Positions 56,304 to 64,000 of a stretch of 64,000 nucleotides of DNA are shown piece after piece. A model generated the notes under the pieces. That model searched no databases. It saw only the letters and a program-made list of their open reading frames with translations, and was not told the DNA's origin. A program made the position numbers and the translations under genes. Position 1 is the stretch's first letter; every line of letters starts with the position of its first letter. The DNA is from Neisseria cinerea (GTDB lineage: Bacteria > Pseudomonadota > Gammaproteobacteria > Burkholderiales > Neisseriaceae), in assembly GCF_900475315.1 (NCBI RefSeq), contig NZ_LS483369.1, forward strand, positions 806,001 through 870,000. The letters are read 5' to 3'.

Positions 56304-56361
56304 TCTTAAAACTCCTTTGTAAGTTGGGGCTCTCGTTGCCGCATAAGCGGCACGGTCTTTT

Positions 56362-56373
56362 TTCAGACGGCCT
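56362..56373 (-). repeat. DNA uptake sequence, AG type, between sdhE and gltA
   Basis: TTCAGACGGCCT, unpaired, in the gltA leader. Confidence 0.88.
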
Positions 56374-56426
56374 CCGTATGGAAAGGGCTTGTTCGGATCG
56401 GTATCGCAAACAAGCCCTATAATACA

Positions 56427-56675
56427 TTATGCCTGTCTGATTTTTTCAAGCATGGGAATCAGGTGCTTCCTGTCCGTTGCCGAATGCCCGTTAATCAAGG
56501 CAAGTAATTCTTGATCTTGAAATTCAAGGATTTCGCAAAATTCAGACAACTCCTGATCACTCAAGTGCTCAAATTCTTTTTCCATAAACCTGCCAAAAAT
56601 CAAATCTAATTCCAACAATCCCCGGCGGGTTTGAAAACGGATTTTCCGTTTGGCAATATCGTCAAAAACCATCAT
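56427..56675 (-). CDS. sdhE: FAD assembly factor SdhE
   Basis: 82-residue helical protein of the SdhE/YgfY family that helps attach FAD to SdhA. The RGxxE motif is seen in RRGLLELD (about residues 17-25). It begins 3 bases after the sdhB stop, showing that it belongs to the sdh transcript. The start may be either of two adjacent ATGs. Gene order sdhB-sdhE-gltA is common in beta-proteobacteria. Confidence 0.93.
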   Translation of the reverse strand: MMVFDDIAKRKIRFQTRRGLLELDLIFGRFMEKEFEHLSDQELSEFCEILEFQDQELLALINGHSATDRKHLIPMLEKIRQA

Positions 56676-56678
56676 TTC

Positions 56679-57386
56679 TTAAACTGCTCGTTTCAACATA
56701 ATCTCTTTAATCTTACCGATGGCTCGAGTCGGATTCAAGTGTTTAGGACATACGTCTACGCAGTTCATAATGGTATGGCAACGGAACAGGCGGTATGGGT
56801 CGTTCAGATTATCCAAACGCTCATTAGTGATGGTATCACGGCTATCCGCAATGAAACGGTAAGCATTCAGCAAACCGGACGGACCAACGAATTTATCAGG
56901 ATTCCACCAGAATGACGGGCAGGCAGTCGAACAGCAGGCGCACAAAATACATTCGTACAAACCATCCAACTCTTTACGCTCTTCCTGAGTTTGCAGACGC
57001 TCTTTATCGGCATCAATCGGGTTATCGTTGACAACATAAGGTTTGATGGAGTGATACTGTTTGAAGAATTGGGTCATATCCACAATTAGGTCGCGGATAA
57101 CAGGCAGACCTGGCAGAGGACGGATTTTAACCGGCTGTTTCAAGCCGCGCAGATCGGTCAAACACGCCAAGCCGTTTTTGCCATTGATGTTCATACCGTC
57201 AGAACCGCAAATACCTTCGCGACAAGAACGGCGGAAAGACAATGTATCATCTTGCGCTTTCAGGCGCACCAAAGCATCCAAAAGTTTAACGTCGGTCGGT
57301 TCCAATTCCAACTCGTAACGTTGCATATAAGGTTTGGCATCAACGTCCGGATTGTAACGGTAAATTTCAAAACTCATTTTTTCCAT
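56679..57386 (-). CDS. sdhB: Succinate dehydrogenase iron-sulfur subunit
   Basis: 235 residues. [2Fe-2S] ligands in SCREGICGSDGMNINGKNGLAC, [4Fe-4S] and [3Fe-4S] ligands in CILCACCSTACP and CHTIMNCVDVCPKHLNP. Electrons pass from SdhA FAD to quinone. The open frame extends to 57503 through an AG-DUS, but the ATG at 57386 (MEKMSFEIYRY) follows GAAAGGA; a second ATG at 57377 is possible. An AG-DUS hairpin separates it from sdhA. Confidence 0.97.
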   Translation of the reverse strand: MEKMSFEIYRYNPDVDAKPYMQRYELELEPTDVKLLDALVRLKAQDDTLSFRRSCREGICGSDGMNINGKNGLACLTDLRGLKQPVKIRPLPGLPVIRDLIVDMTQFFKQYHSIKPYVVNDNPIDADKERLQTQEERKELDGLYECILCACCSTACPSFWWNPDKFVGPSGLLNAYRFIADSRDTITNERLDNLNDPYRLFRCHTIMNCVDVCPKHLNPTRAIGKIKEIMLKRAV

Positions 57387-57464
57387 GAGAAGTGTTCCTT
57401 TCTCATAAACTGTCCAATAATTTTGTATTATGGATTCAGACAGTTCAATGTGGGTATAGTCAGG

Positions 57465-57499
57465 TTTCAGACGGCCTCTAAGATAAAGGCCGTCTGAAA
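57465..57499 (-). terminator. AG-type DUS hairpin between sdhA and sdhB
   Basis: TTTCAGACGGCCT and AGGCCGTCTGAAA with a 9-base loop inside the sdh operon. If it terminates at all it must be leaky, since sdhB is needed with sdhA. Confidence 0.6.
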
Positions 57500-57504
57500 A
57501 CACA

Positions 57505-59268
57505 TCAATAAACGCGTTTGGCCGGTTTGATATATTCCACGCTCAAAGGCTTGGTATGTACCGGTTTATAAGACAAGGTATTGGTGTCCGAATGATACAG
57601 GGTATGTTTCATCCAGTTTTCGTCATCGCGCTCAGGATGGTCATCCGAAGCATGCGCGCCGCGCGATTCTTTACGCGCTTCAGCGGACACCAAAGTCGCT
57701 TTCGCTACTTCAATCAGATTATCCAATTCCAAAGCTTCGATACGCGCGGTATTCCACACTTTGCTCTTATCTTTGATTTCAGTACGTTTTACACGCTCGG
57801 CAATCGCCATAACCTGTTTCACACCCTCTGCTAAAATCGCATCGGTACGGAACACGCCGGCGTGCAGTTGTACGGAGCGTTGCAGTTCGCGACGCAATGC
57901 ATCAACGTTTTCGCCGCCGGTTTGATTGTCCAAACGCTCAATACGTTGGCGGGTCAATTCACCGGCATTAGCAGGCAGAGGTTTCCAGTCGCTTTGCTCT
58001 TTGATGAATTTAATCATACTGTCGCCGGCAGCTTTACCGAATACCACCAAGTCCAACAGGGAGTTAGTACCCAAGCGGTTTGCACCGTGTACGGAAGCAC
58101 ATGCACACTCACCTGCCGCATACAGACCTTTTACAGGCACTTCGTAATCTTCACCCTGCGGAACAACAACTTCGCCATGGTAGTTGGTCGGAATACCGCC
58201 CATCATGTAGTGGGTAGTCGGCACAACAGGAATAGGGTCTTTGATCGGGTCGATACCGGCAAACTGAATGGAAATCTCGCGGATGCCCGGCAGTTTTTCC
58301 ATAATTTTTTCTGCGCCGATATGATCAATTTTCAGCAATACGTGGTCTTTGTTTTTACCACAGCCGCGGCCTTCGTAGATTTCCATTGCCATTGCACGGG
58401 AAACCACATCACGGGAAGCCAAGTCTTTTACAGTCGGAGCGTAACGTTCCATAAAGCGTTCGCCGTCGGCATTCAACAGAATACCACCCTCACCGCGCAC
58501 ACCCTCGGTAATCAATACACCGGCACCGGCTACACCGGTCGGGTGGAATTGCCAGAATTCCATGTCTTCCAACGGAATACCTGCACGGGCACAAATACCC
58601 AAACCGTCGCCGGTATTCATATAGGCATTGGTAGAAGACGCATAAATACGGCCGCCACCACCGGTAGCGAACATTACGGCTTTAGCATGAAAAATATAAA
58701 CTTCGCCGGTTTCCATTTCCATAGCGGTTACACCGACTACGTCGCCGTTTTCATCACGAATCAAATCTTGCGCCGTCCATTCCACAAAGAATTGCGTATT
58801 GGCACGGACGTTTTGTTGGTACAAAGTATGCAACATCGCATGACCGGTACGGTCGGCAACCGCACATGCACGCTCTACCGCACGTTTACCGTGTTCGGCA
58901 GTATGACCGCCGAAAGGACGCTGATAAATTTTGCCGCTTTCCACGCGGTCAAAAGGCATACCCATGTGTTCCAACTCAATTACGGCTTCAGGAGCGGCGC
59001 GACACATAAACTCAATCGCATCTTGGTCGCCCAACCAGTCGGAACCTTTCACGGTATCGTACATGTGCCAATCCCAACGGTCTTCCTGCACATTACCCAA
59101 TGAAGCAGAAATACCGCCTTGAGCCGCTACAGTATGAGAACGGGTTGGGAATACTTTAGACAAAACGGCACAATTCAGGCCGGATTTAGACAACTGGAGG
59201 GCTGCGCGTAAACCTGCACCACCACCGCCAACAATCACGGCATCAAACTTGCGAACAGGAAAACTCAT
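57505..59268 (-). CDS. sdhA: Succinate dehydrogenase flavoprotein subunit
   Basis: 587 residues. N-terminal FAD motif [17 protein letters not shown], the FAD-linking His in [10 protein letters not shown] (about residue 45), active-site HPTG and the catalytic Arg in the TRSH/RGARAS-like [16 protein letters not shown] region. It starts 2 bases after sdhD. Full length and typical. Confidence 0.98.
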   Translation of the reverse strand: MSFPVRKFDAVIVGGGGAGLRAALQLSKSGLNCAVLSKVFPTRSHTVAAQGGISASLGNVQEDRWDWHMYDTVKGSDWLGDQDAIEFMCRAAPEAVIELEHMGMPFDRVESGKIYQRPFGGHTAEHGKRAVERACAVADRTGHAMLHTLYQQNVRANTQFFVEWTAQDLIRDENGDVVGVTAMEMETGEVYIFHAKAVMFATGGGGRIYASSTNAYMNTGDGLGICARAGIPLEDMEFWQFHPTGVAGAGVLITEGVRGEGGILLNADGERFMERYAPTVKDLASRDVVSRAMAMEIYEGRGCGKNKDHVLLKIDHIGAEKIMEKLPGIREISIQFAGIDPIKDPIPVVPTTHYMMGGIPTNYHGEVVVPQGEDYEVPVKGLYAAGECACASVHGANRLGTNSLLDLVVFGKAAGDSMIKFIKEQSDWKPLPANAGELTRQRIERLDNQTGGENVDALRRELQRSVQLHAGVFRTDAILAEGVKQVMAIAERVKRTEIKDKSKVWNTARIEALELDNLIEVAKATLVSAEARKESRGAHASDDHPERDDENWMKHTLYHSDTNTLSYKPVHTKPLSVEYIKPAKRVY

Positions 59269-59270
59269 AT

Positions 59271-59612
59271 TTACCCCCAGATTACTTTAACTGAATATAC
59301 CAAGCAGCCGACCAACCAAACGATAGTAGCAACTTGTAAAAACAAACGCACGCCGAAAGGCTTAATGTAGTCCATCCACAAATCGCGGATACCTACCCAT
59401 GCATGCAGGAATACGGCCAAAAAGCTCACTTGGGTAAACACTTTCACCCAAGTTTGATTGAAAAACGCCTGCCATGCCGAATATTCTTTAGGCAATGTGA
59501 ACAGAACAACCACTAGAACTACGGTGTATATCAACATGATGACCGCAGTTGCACGCTGCATTGCCCAATCGCGCAAACCGTAATGCGCGCCTGTCAATTT
59601 ACGTTCTACCAT
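59271..59612 (-). CDS. sdhD: Succinate dehydrogenase membrane subunit SdhD
   Basis: 113 residues with three membrane segments. The haem-ligand His lies in [18 protein letters not shown], the family signature that also holds the quinone-site Asp and Tyr. The start overlaps the end of sdhC by 7 bases. Confidence 0.95.
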   Translation of the reverse strand: MVERKLTGAHYGLRDWAMQRATAVIMLIYTVVLVVVLFTLPKEYSAWQAFFNQTWVKVFTQVSFLAVFLHAWVGIRDLWMDYIKPFGVRLFLQVATIVWLVGCLVYSVKVIWG

Positions 59613-59983
59613 AATAAAGCTCCCAAAACGACAGTCAAAACCAATGCAGAAGCAAATACGGCTTTAGCGGTATTACGTGCAGTATTCAGCTCCAAGCCTT
59701 TATGCGCATCCAAAAACAGAAAACGGATACCGGCAAAGAAATGGTGCAAATACGCCCACAGCACACCGAGTAAGATTAATTTGACCAAGGGATGGGAAAT
59801 AATGGAACGGTAAGTCTCAAATGCGGATTCTTGGCTTAAGGTACCTGACAGGAAATAAAGTAGGAAGGGCAGCATGATAAACAACCCGACGCCACTGATA
59901 CGGTGAAGAATGGAAACTATCCCGGGTATCGGCAGACGGATTTTCGGTAAATCCAGATAAACAGGACGTGATTTGACAGACAT
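59606..59983 (-). CDS. sdhC: Succinate dehydrogenase cytochrome b556 subunit SdhC
   Basis: 125 residues, three membrane segments. N-terminal RPVYLDLPKIRLPIPGIVSILHRISGV has the family HR-x-SG motif; the haem-ligand His is in HHFFAGIRFLFLD. I used ATG 59983 after CAGAGGA rather than the upstream TTG. First gene of the sdhCDABE-gltA-suc block. Its leader is the usual target of the iron-linked small RNA NrrF in Neisseria; the RNA gene itself is not here. Confidence 0.95.
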   Translation of the reverse strand: MSVKSRPVYLDLPKIRLPIPGIVSILHRISGVGLFIMLPFLLYFLSGTLSQESAFETYRSIISHPLVKLILLGVLWAYLHHFFAGIRFLFLDAHKGLELNTARNTAKAVFASALVLTVVLGALLW

Positions 59984-60216
59984 AGTCAATTCCTCTGTAG
60001 TTATGATATCAACTCAAAAACCGTAAACCCAGTGCTACACTGGGTTACATAAACGTTAATTTACCTGTTTTATCTCATTTTGAACAGCGTATTTTAAAAA
60101 CAAACTAATAAATTTTAACAAACACACATGAAAACAGTAAATTAAAGAACAAATTTCTAATTTGCACTATTTGCTTTATCAGGGACATCAACATCAAATT
60201 CAATTACTGGGAAATA

Positions 60217-60246
60217 AAATGCCGTCTGAGAAATTTCAGACGGCAT
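60217..60246. terminator. DUS hairpin after the Lpd-like reductase gene
   Basis: AAATGCCGTCTGA and TCAGACGGCAT(CC) with a short loop; the left copy ends TGAG, so it is a one-base-off DUS. Ends the minus-strand reductase gene. Confidence 0.78.
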
Positions 60247-60260
60247 CCTTCATGTACCAA

Positions 60261-61664
60261 TCAAATTTTTAATTTAGCGTCGGCATCACGCAACGCAGTA
60301 CGCAGACCTTCCTCGATAACAGGATGGTAGAACGGCATATCCAGCATTTGCGGAACGGTCATCTTCATTTGATGCGCCCATGCCAACAGGTGCGCCAAAT
60401 GTTCGGCGGCAGGACCTACGATTTCCGCACCAATAAAGCGACCGGTTGCTTTTTCGGCATACAGGCGCATATGGCCTTTGTTTACCAGCATCACGCGGCT
60501 GCGGCCTTGGTTTTTAAACGATACTTCGCCGATGACAAATTCGTCGTGTTGATATTGCGCGGTAACCTGCGCGTATTTCAAACCGACAAAGCCGATTTGC
60601 GGACTGGTGAACACCACGCCGATGGTGCTGCGGCGCAAACCTCCGCCGATATTCGGGTAACGGCCTGCATTGTCGCCAGCAATCTTGCCTTGGTCAGCAG
60701 CTTCGTGCAGCAGGGGCAGTTGATTGGACGCATCGCCTGCGATAAAGATATGCGGAATGCTGGTTTGCATGGTCAACGGATCGGCAACTGGTACGCCGCG
60801 CGCGTCTTTGTCGATATTGATGTTTTCCAAACCGATATTGTCAACGTTCGGACGGCGGCCTACGGCTGCCAGCATATATTCAGCAACAAATACGCCTTTT
60901 TCACCGTCTTGCTCCCAATGAACTTCTACATTGCCATCTGCATCGAGCTTGACCTCGGTTTTAGCATCCAGATGCAGTTTCAATTCTTCGCCGAACACGG
61001 CTTTCGCCTCACCTGAAACGACGGGGTCGGAAATGCCGCCGATGATGCCGCCCAAGCCGAAAATCTCGACTTTCACACCCAAACGGTGCAATGCCTGACC
61101 CAGTTCCAAACCGATAACGCCCGGTCCGAACACGGCAACGCTCTTAGGCAGCGTATCCCATGAAAAAACGTCGTCGTTGATAATCAAACGGTCGCCCAAA
61201 GACTGCCACTGCGGCAGGATAACGGGACGCGAGCCGGTAGCAATCACGAAACTTTTTGCCGTAATTTGGGTATGGTTGTCGATTTGGACGGTATGCTCGT
61301 CGATAAATTTAGCCGAACCCATGATGCGTTTGTCAGCAGGCCATTCTTCCACATCGGCAACGACAAAGCCGACAAAACGGTCGCGCTCGGATTTAACGCG
61401 CTGCATCACTTCTCCGCCATTGACGATGATGCTGTCTTTGTCCAAATGCACGCCGAACGGGTCGGTATGCAATGCGTGATGACGCGCCTCTGCGGCGGCA
61501 ATCAAGAGTTTGGAAGGCATACAGCCCACGCGCGCGCAGGTTGTGCCGAACACATTGTTTTCAATCAGGTAAACATTATCCGAATGTAAGCGGGCATTGC
61601 GAAACGCACCCATGCCGGCAGTACCGCCGCCGATTACGACTACATCTGCTTGAATTTTTTTCAT
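60261..61664 (-). CDS. Lpd-like FAD disulfide reductase
   Basis: 467 residues of the dihydrolipoyl dehydrogenase family. N-terminal VVVIGGGTAGMGAFRNA, redox pair in CARVGCMPSKLLIAA, NAD site FGPGVIGLELGQALHRLG, C-terminal dyad in MPFYHPVIEEGLRTAL. It differs from lpdA (477 residues, GGTCLNVGC): here the motif is GTTCARVGC. The ATG at 61664 has GGAAGGA upstream; an open extension to 61721 is rejected. It lies directly downstream of the peroxiredoxin-glutaredoxin gene, so it may reduce that protein or another small thiol partner instead of serving a 2-oxoacid dehydrogenase. That link is inference. Confidence 0.82.
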   Translation of the reverse strand: MKKIQADVVVIGGGTAGMGAFRNARLHSDNVYLIENNVFGTTCARVGCMPSKLLIAAAEARHHALHTDPFGVHLDKDSIIVNGGEVMQRVKSERDRFVGFVVADVEEWPADKRIMGSAKFIDEHTVQIDNHTQITAKSFVIATGSRPVILPQWQSLGDRLIINDDVFSWDTLPKSVAVFGPGVIGLELGQALHRLGVKVEIFGLGGIIGGISDPVVSGEAKAVFGEELKLHLDAKTEVKLDADGNVEVHWEQDGEKGVFVAEYMLAAVGRRPNVDNIGLENINIDKDARGVPVADPLTMQTSIPHIFIAGDASNQLPLLHEAADQGKIAGDNAGRYPNIGGGLRRSTIGVVFTSPQIGFVGLKYAQVTAQYQHDEFVIGEVSFKNQGRSRVMLVNKGHMRLYAEKATGRFIGAEIVGPAAEHLAHLLAWAHQMKMTVPQMLDMPFYHPVIEEGLRTALRDADAKLKI

Positions 61665-61909
61665 ATCCTGTCCTTCCAATTTTGCCTGAAACGCCAATGG
61701 CACAAGGCATATCAGCTTCAAATACGTTTAAATTTTCTAAATTAATAGCGTAAACCAGGCAAACAAAGGATAATTCCTTTTAAATACAATAATATTCAAA
61801 TCCACCTGTAAATATAGAGTTATCCGGAACAGTAGTGTAGGACCGCCCGAATAACTCTATTCAGCATATCAGACAGTTTTAATCGAACTGCCTTAGCGTA
61901 AAACAGCTA

Positions 61910-62647
61910 TTAGTTTTTAGCCAAGTAAGCTTCCAAATCTTCGCTGCCGCCGATGTATTTACCGCCAATGAAGACTTGAGGAGCAGTCATCTTGCCGGTA
62001 ATGGCGCGTACGGAAGTAACGGTTGCATCTTTGCCCAATACGATTTCTTCGTATGACAAACCTTTGTCTTGTAAAGCTTGTTTGGCTTTAGCACAGAATT
62101 GGCAACCTGGTTTGGTGAAAATTGCCACAGACTCTTGAGCTTTCCAGTCAGGAGCAATGTATTTCAACATAGTGTCAGCGTCAGACACTTTGAAAGGATC
62201 GCCTGGTTCTTCAGGTTCGATAAACATTTTTTCAACCACACCGTCGTTAACCAGCATGGAGTAACGCCAAGAACGTTTACCGAAGCCCAAGTCTTCTTTG
62301 CCGACCAGCATGCCCATGCCTTCGGTGAATTCGCCGTTGCCATCAGGAATCATGTAGATGTTGTCAGATTCTTCTTCGGCAGCCCAAGCGTTCATCACGA
62401 AAGTATCGTTTACAGATACGCAGTAGATTGCGTCAACGCCGTTTTCTTTAAACGCGCCGAACAATTCATTGTAACGTGGTAAATGGGAAGAAGAGCAAGT
62501 CGGAGTAAATGCACCGGGCAGAGAGAATACGACTACTTTTTTGCCTTTGAACAAATCGTCAGTAGACACATCTTTCCAAGTGTCGCCTACGCGAGTGCGG
62601 AATACTACGGAAGGTACTTTTTGACCGGTACGATCTTGCAAAGCCAT
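61910..62647 (-). CDS. Peroxiredoxin-glutaredoxin hybrid (PGdx)
   Basis: 245-residue fusion: a peroxiredoxin-5 type domain (about residues 1-165) with peroxidatic Cys in [12 protein letters not shown], and a glutaredoxin domain (about residues 170-245) with CQFC. It reduces peroxides with electrons from glutathione through its own glutaredoxin part, a protein known from Neisseria, Haemophilus and a few others. The ATG at 62647 follows AAGGAGCTC; the open extension to 62701 is rejected. Important against oxidative burst. Confidence 0.95.
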   Translation of the reverse strand: MALQDRTGQKVPSVVFRTRVGDTWKDVSTDDLFKGKKVVVFSLPGAFTPTCSSSHLPRYNELFGAFKENGVDAIYCVSVNDTFVMNAWAAEEESDNIYMIPDGNGEFTEGMGMLVGKEDLGFGKRSWRYSMLVNDGVVEKMFIEPEEPGDPFKVSDADTMLKYIAPDWKAQESVAIFTKPGCQFCAKAKQALQDKGLSYEEIVLGKDATVTSVRAITGKMTAPQVFIGGKYIGGSEDLEAYLAKN

Positions 62648-62876
62648 TTTGAGCTCCTTAATAGATAGGTTTAAGAAATGATTGTGAATTGATTTGGGCA
62701 TTCTACCCCGAATAAGTCGATTTGTATAATTTATAGTTCAAATAATATTAATTATTCAAAACTATTAATTACCAACCTCGACCACCTATTTACAGTATAT
62801 AAAGCCATGCCTAAAAAAAACAAGTCTTATTTGAGAAAAATTCTTAGAAACTCCCCTACGCTCATTTGAAAACAGA

Positions 62877-62907
62877 AATGCCGTCTGAAAAGTATTCAGA
62901 CGGCATC
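62877..62907. terminator. DUS hairpin after metE
   Basis: Inverted AT-DUS pair (loop AAGTA) between metE and the peroxiredoxin gene; ends metE on the minus strand. Confidence 0.8.
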
Positions 62908-62925
62908 CGATCACGTTATCCCTGC

Positions 62926-64000
62926 TTATTTAGCCAGTTCGGCACGCAGTTTGTGGGTTACGTTCATCATCACTTGGAGTTGTTCCAGAGTTTCTTTCCA
63001 ACCGCGTGTTTTCAGACCGCAGTCTGGGTTCACCCACAGGCGTTCAACTGGCACAACCTCGATGGCTTTGTGCAACAGGTGCTCAACTTCAGCTTCAGTC
63101 GGTACGCGTGGGCTGTGGATGTCGTAAACGCCCGGGCCGATGTCGTTCGGGTATTTGAACTCGCCGAACGCAGTCAAGAGCTCCATGTCGGAACGTGAAG
63201 TTTCGATGGTGATGACGTCAGCATCCATAGCGGCGATGGCAGGCAAGATGTCGTTGAACTCAGAGTAGCACATATGAGTATGGATTTGAGTGCTGTCTTC
63301 ACAACCGGTAGAGGACAGGCGGAAAGATTCGCCGGCCCAGTTCAGGTAGGCATCCCAATCGGCACGTTTCAAAGGCAGACCTTCGCGGATGGCAGGTTCA
63401 TCAATTTGGATGACTTTAATGCCGGCTTTTTCCAGATCCAATACTTCATCGTTCAGGGCCAGTGCGATTTGTTTGCACACGGTAGAGCGAGGAATATCGT
63501 TGCGGACAAAAGACCATTGCAGAATGGTTACAGGGCCGGTCAACATACCTTTCATCGGGCGTTTGGTCAGGCTTTGTGCGTAAGTAGACCAAGCCACGGT
63601 CATAGCTTCAGGACGGCTTACGTCACCAAAGATGATAGGTGGTTTAACGCAGCGTGAGCCGTAGCTTTGTACCCAGCCGTATTGGGTGAATGCAAAACCG
63701 CTCAACAGTTCGCCGAAGTATTCGACCATGTCGTTACGCTCGGCTTCGCCGTGTACCAGTACGTCCAAGTCCAGTTTTTCTTGCTCTTCAACCACCAAAG
63801 CGATTTCTTTTTTCATCGCAGCTTCGTAATCGGCGGCAGACAGTTCGCCTTTTTTGAAGGCTGCGCGTGCTTGGCGGATTTCGGTAGTTTGCGGGAAAGA
63901 ACCGATGTTGGTAGTAGGCAGCAGAGGCAGGTTTAACCATGCTTGTTGCGCTTTGATACGGTCAGCAAATGGAGATTTGCGTTGGTCTGCGTTGGCAGGC
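62926..64000 (-). CDS. metE: Cobalamin-independent methionine synthase, C-terminal part
   Basis: About 358 codons of the 3' half of metE, running off the right edge. It transfers the methyl of methyl-tetrahydropteroyl-triglutamate to homocysteine. [19 protein letters not shown] lies near the window edge (63870-63930) and starts the C-terminal catalytic barrel. Zinc ligands are in HMCYSEF (His and Cys) and [11 protein letters not shown] (Cys). The Met at 63816 is internal, not a start. No metH-type gene here. Confidence 0.96.
   Translation of the reverse strand, partial: PANADQRKSPFADRIKAQQAWLNLPLLPTTNIGSFPQTTEIRQARAAFKKGELSAADYEAAMKKEIALVVEEQEKLDLDVLVHGEAERNDMVEYFGELLSGFAFTQYGWVQSYGSRCVKPPIIFGDVSRPEAMTVAWSTYAQSLTKRPMKGMLTGPVTILQWSFVRNDIPRSTVCKQIALALNDEVLDLEKAGIKVIQIDEPAIREGLPLKRADWDAYLNWAGESFRLSSTGCEDSTQIHTHMCYSEFNDILPAIAAMDADVITIETSRSDMELLTAFGEFKYPNDIGPGVYDIHSPRVPTEAEVEHLLHKAIEVVPVERLWVNPDCGLKTRGWKETLEQLQVMMNVTHKLRAELAK

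Noticed and set aside
62710-62780. OxyR-type site upstream of the peroxiredoxin gene
   Set aside because: ATAG/CTAT elements occur but their spacing does not fit the tetranucleotide pattern.
1-64000. CRISPR arrays, tRNA, rRNA, prophage, dRS3 repeats
   Set aside because: I looked for regularly spaced repeats, cloverleaf or rRNA sequence and ATTCCC-N8-GGGAAT units and saw none; the regular repeats present are DUS.

Overview
The window is a Neisseria chromosome segment. The 10-base DNA uptake sequence (DUS) GCCGTCTGAA occurs dozens of times, usually as inverted pairs behind genes. There is also one Correia repeat, a fragment resembling an IS1106 end, and neisserial genes such as pilW, znuD and a peroxiredoxin-glutaredoxin hybrid. 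N. meningitidis or a close relative (N. lactamica, N. polysaccharea, N. gonorrhoeae) is most likely; the sequence alone does not let me fix the species. No rRNA, tRNA or CRISPR array was seen.

Layout. 1-23 kb: the 3' end of S-formylglutathione hydrolase, zapE, ndk, rlmN-pilW-ispG, clpP, tig, ftsK, uraA, a DUF4189-like secreted protein, pssA with a TauE-type exporter, the lactate-utilisation operon lutA-lutC-lutB, an MdtD/IceT-like exporter behind a probable Fur box, a phospholipase-D-fold lipoprotein, an NlpC/P60 lipoprotein and an LprI-like lipoprotein. 23-33 kb: the Entner-Doudoroff and glucose block (zwf-pgl-glk-hexR diverging from edd-eda, with two HexR-type palindromes between them), a zinc alcohol dehydrogenase, mutY and a TbpB-fold-like lipoprotein. 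33.6-34.3 kb: a scar holding an IS fragment, a gene remnant and a Correia element. 34-42.5 kb: trpG-trpD, znuD behind a Zur box, psd with an early stop, and uvrA. 42.6-44.8 kb: an A+T-rich AIPR-family gene followed by decayed REP/RAYT sequence, which is the one clear accessory island. 44.8-64 kb: the C4-dicarboxylate carrier dctA and a long minus-strand TCA block (sdhC-D-A-B-E, gltA, sucA-B, lpdA, a small membrane protein, sucC-D). It is preceded by a second Lpd-like reductase, the peroxiredoxin-glutaredoxin hybrid, and metE, which runs off the right edge.

Together the genes describe an aerobic host-adapted bacterium. It takes up lactate, glucose and C4-dicarboxylates, breaks glucose down through the Entner-Doudoroff route, feeds a clustered oxidative TCA half-cycle, and controls metals through Fur- and Zur-type sites. 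The best candidate for an under-described system is the AIPR gene at 42584-44287, a probable phage-defence gene in a small exchangeable slot between uvrA and dctA.
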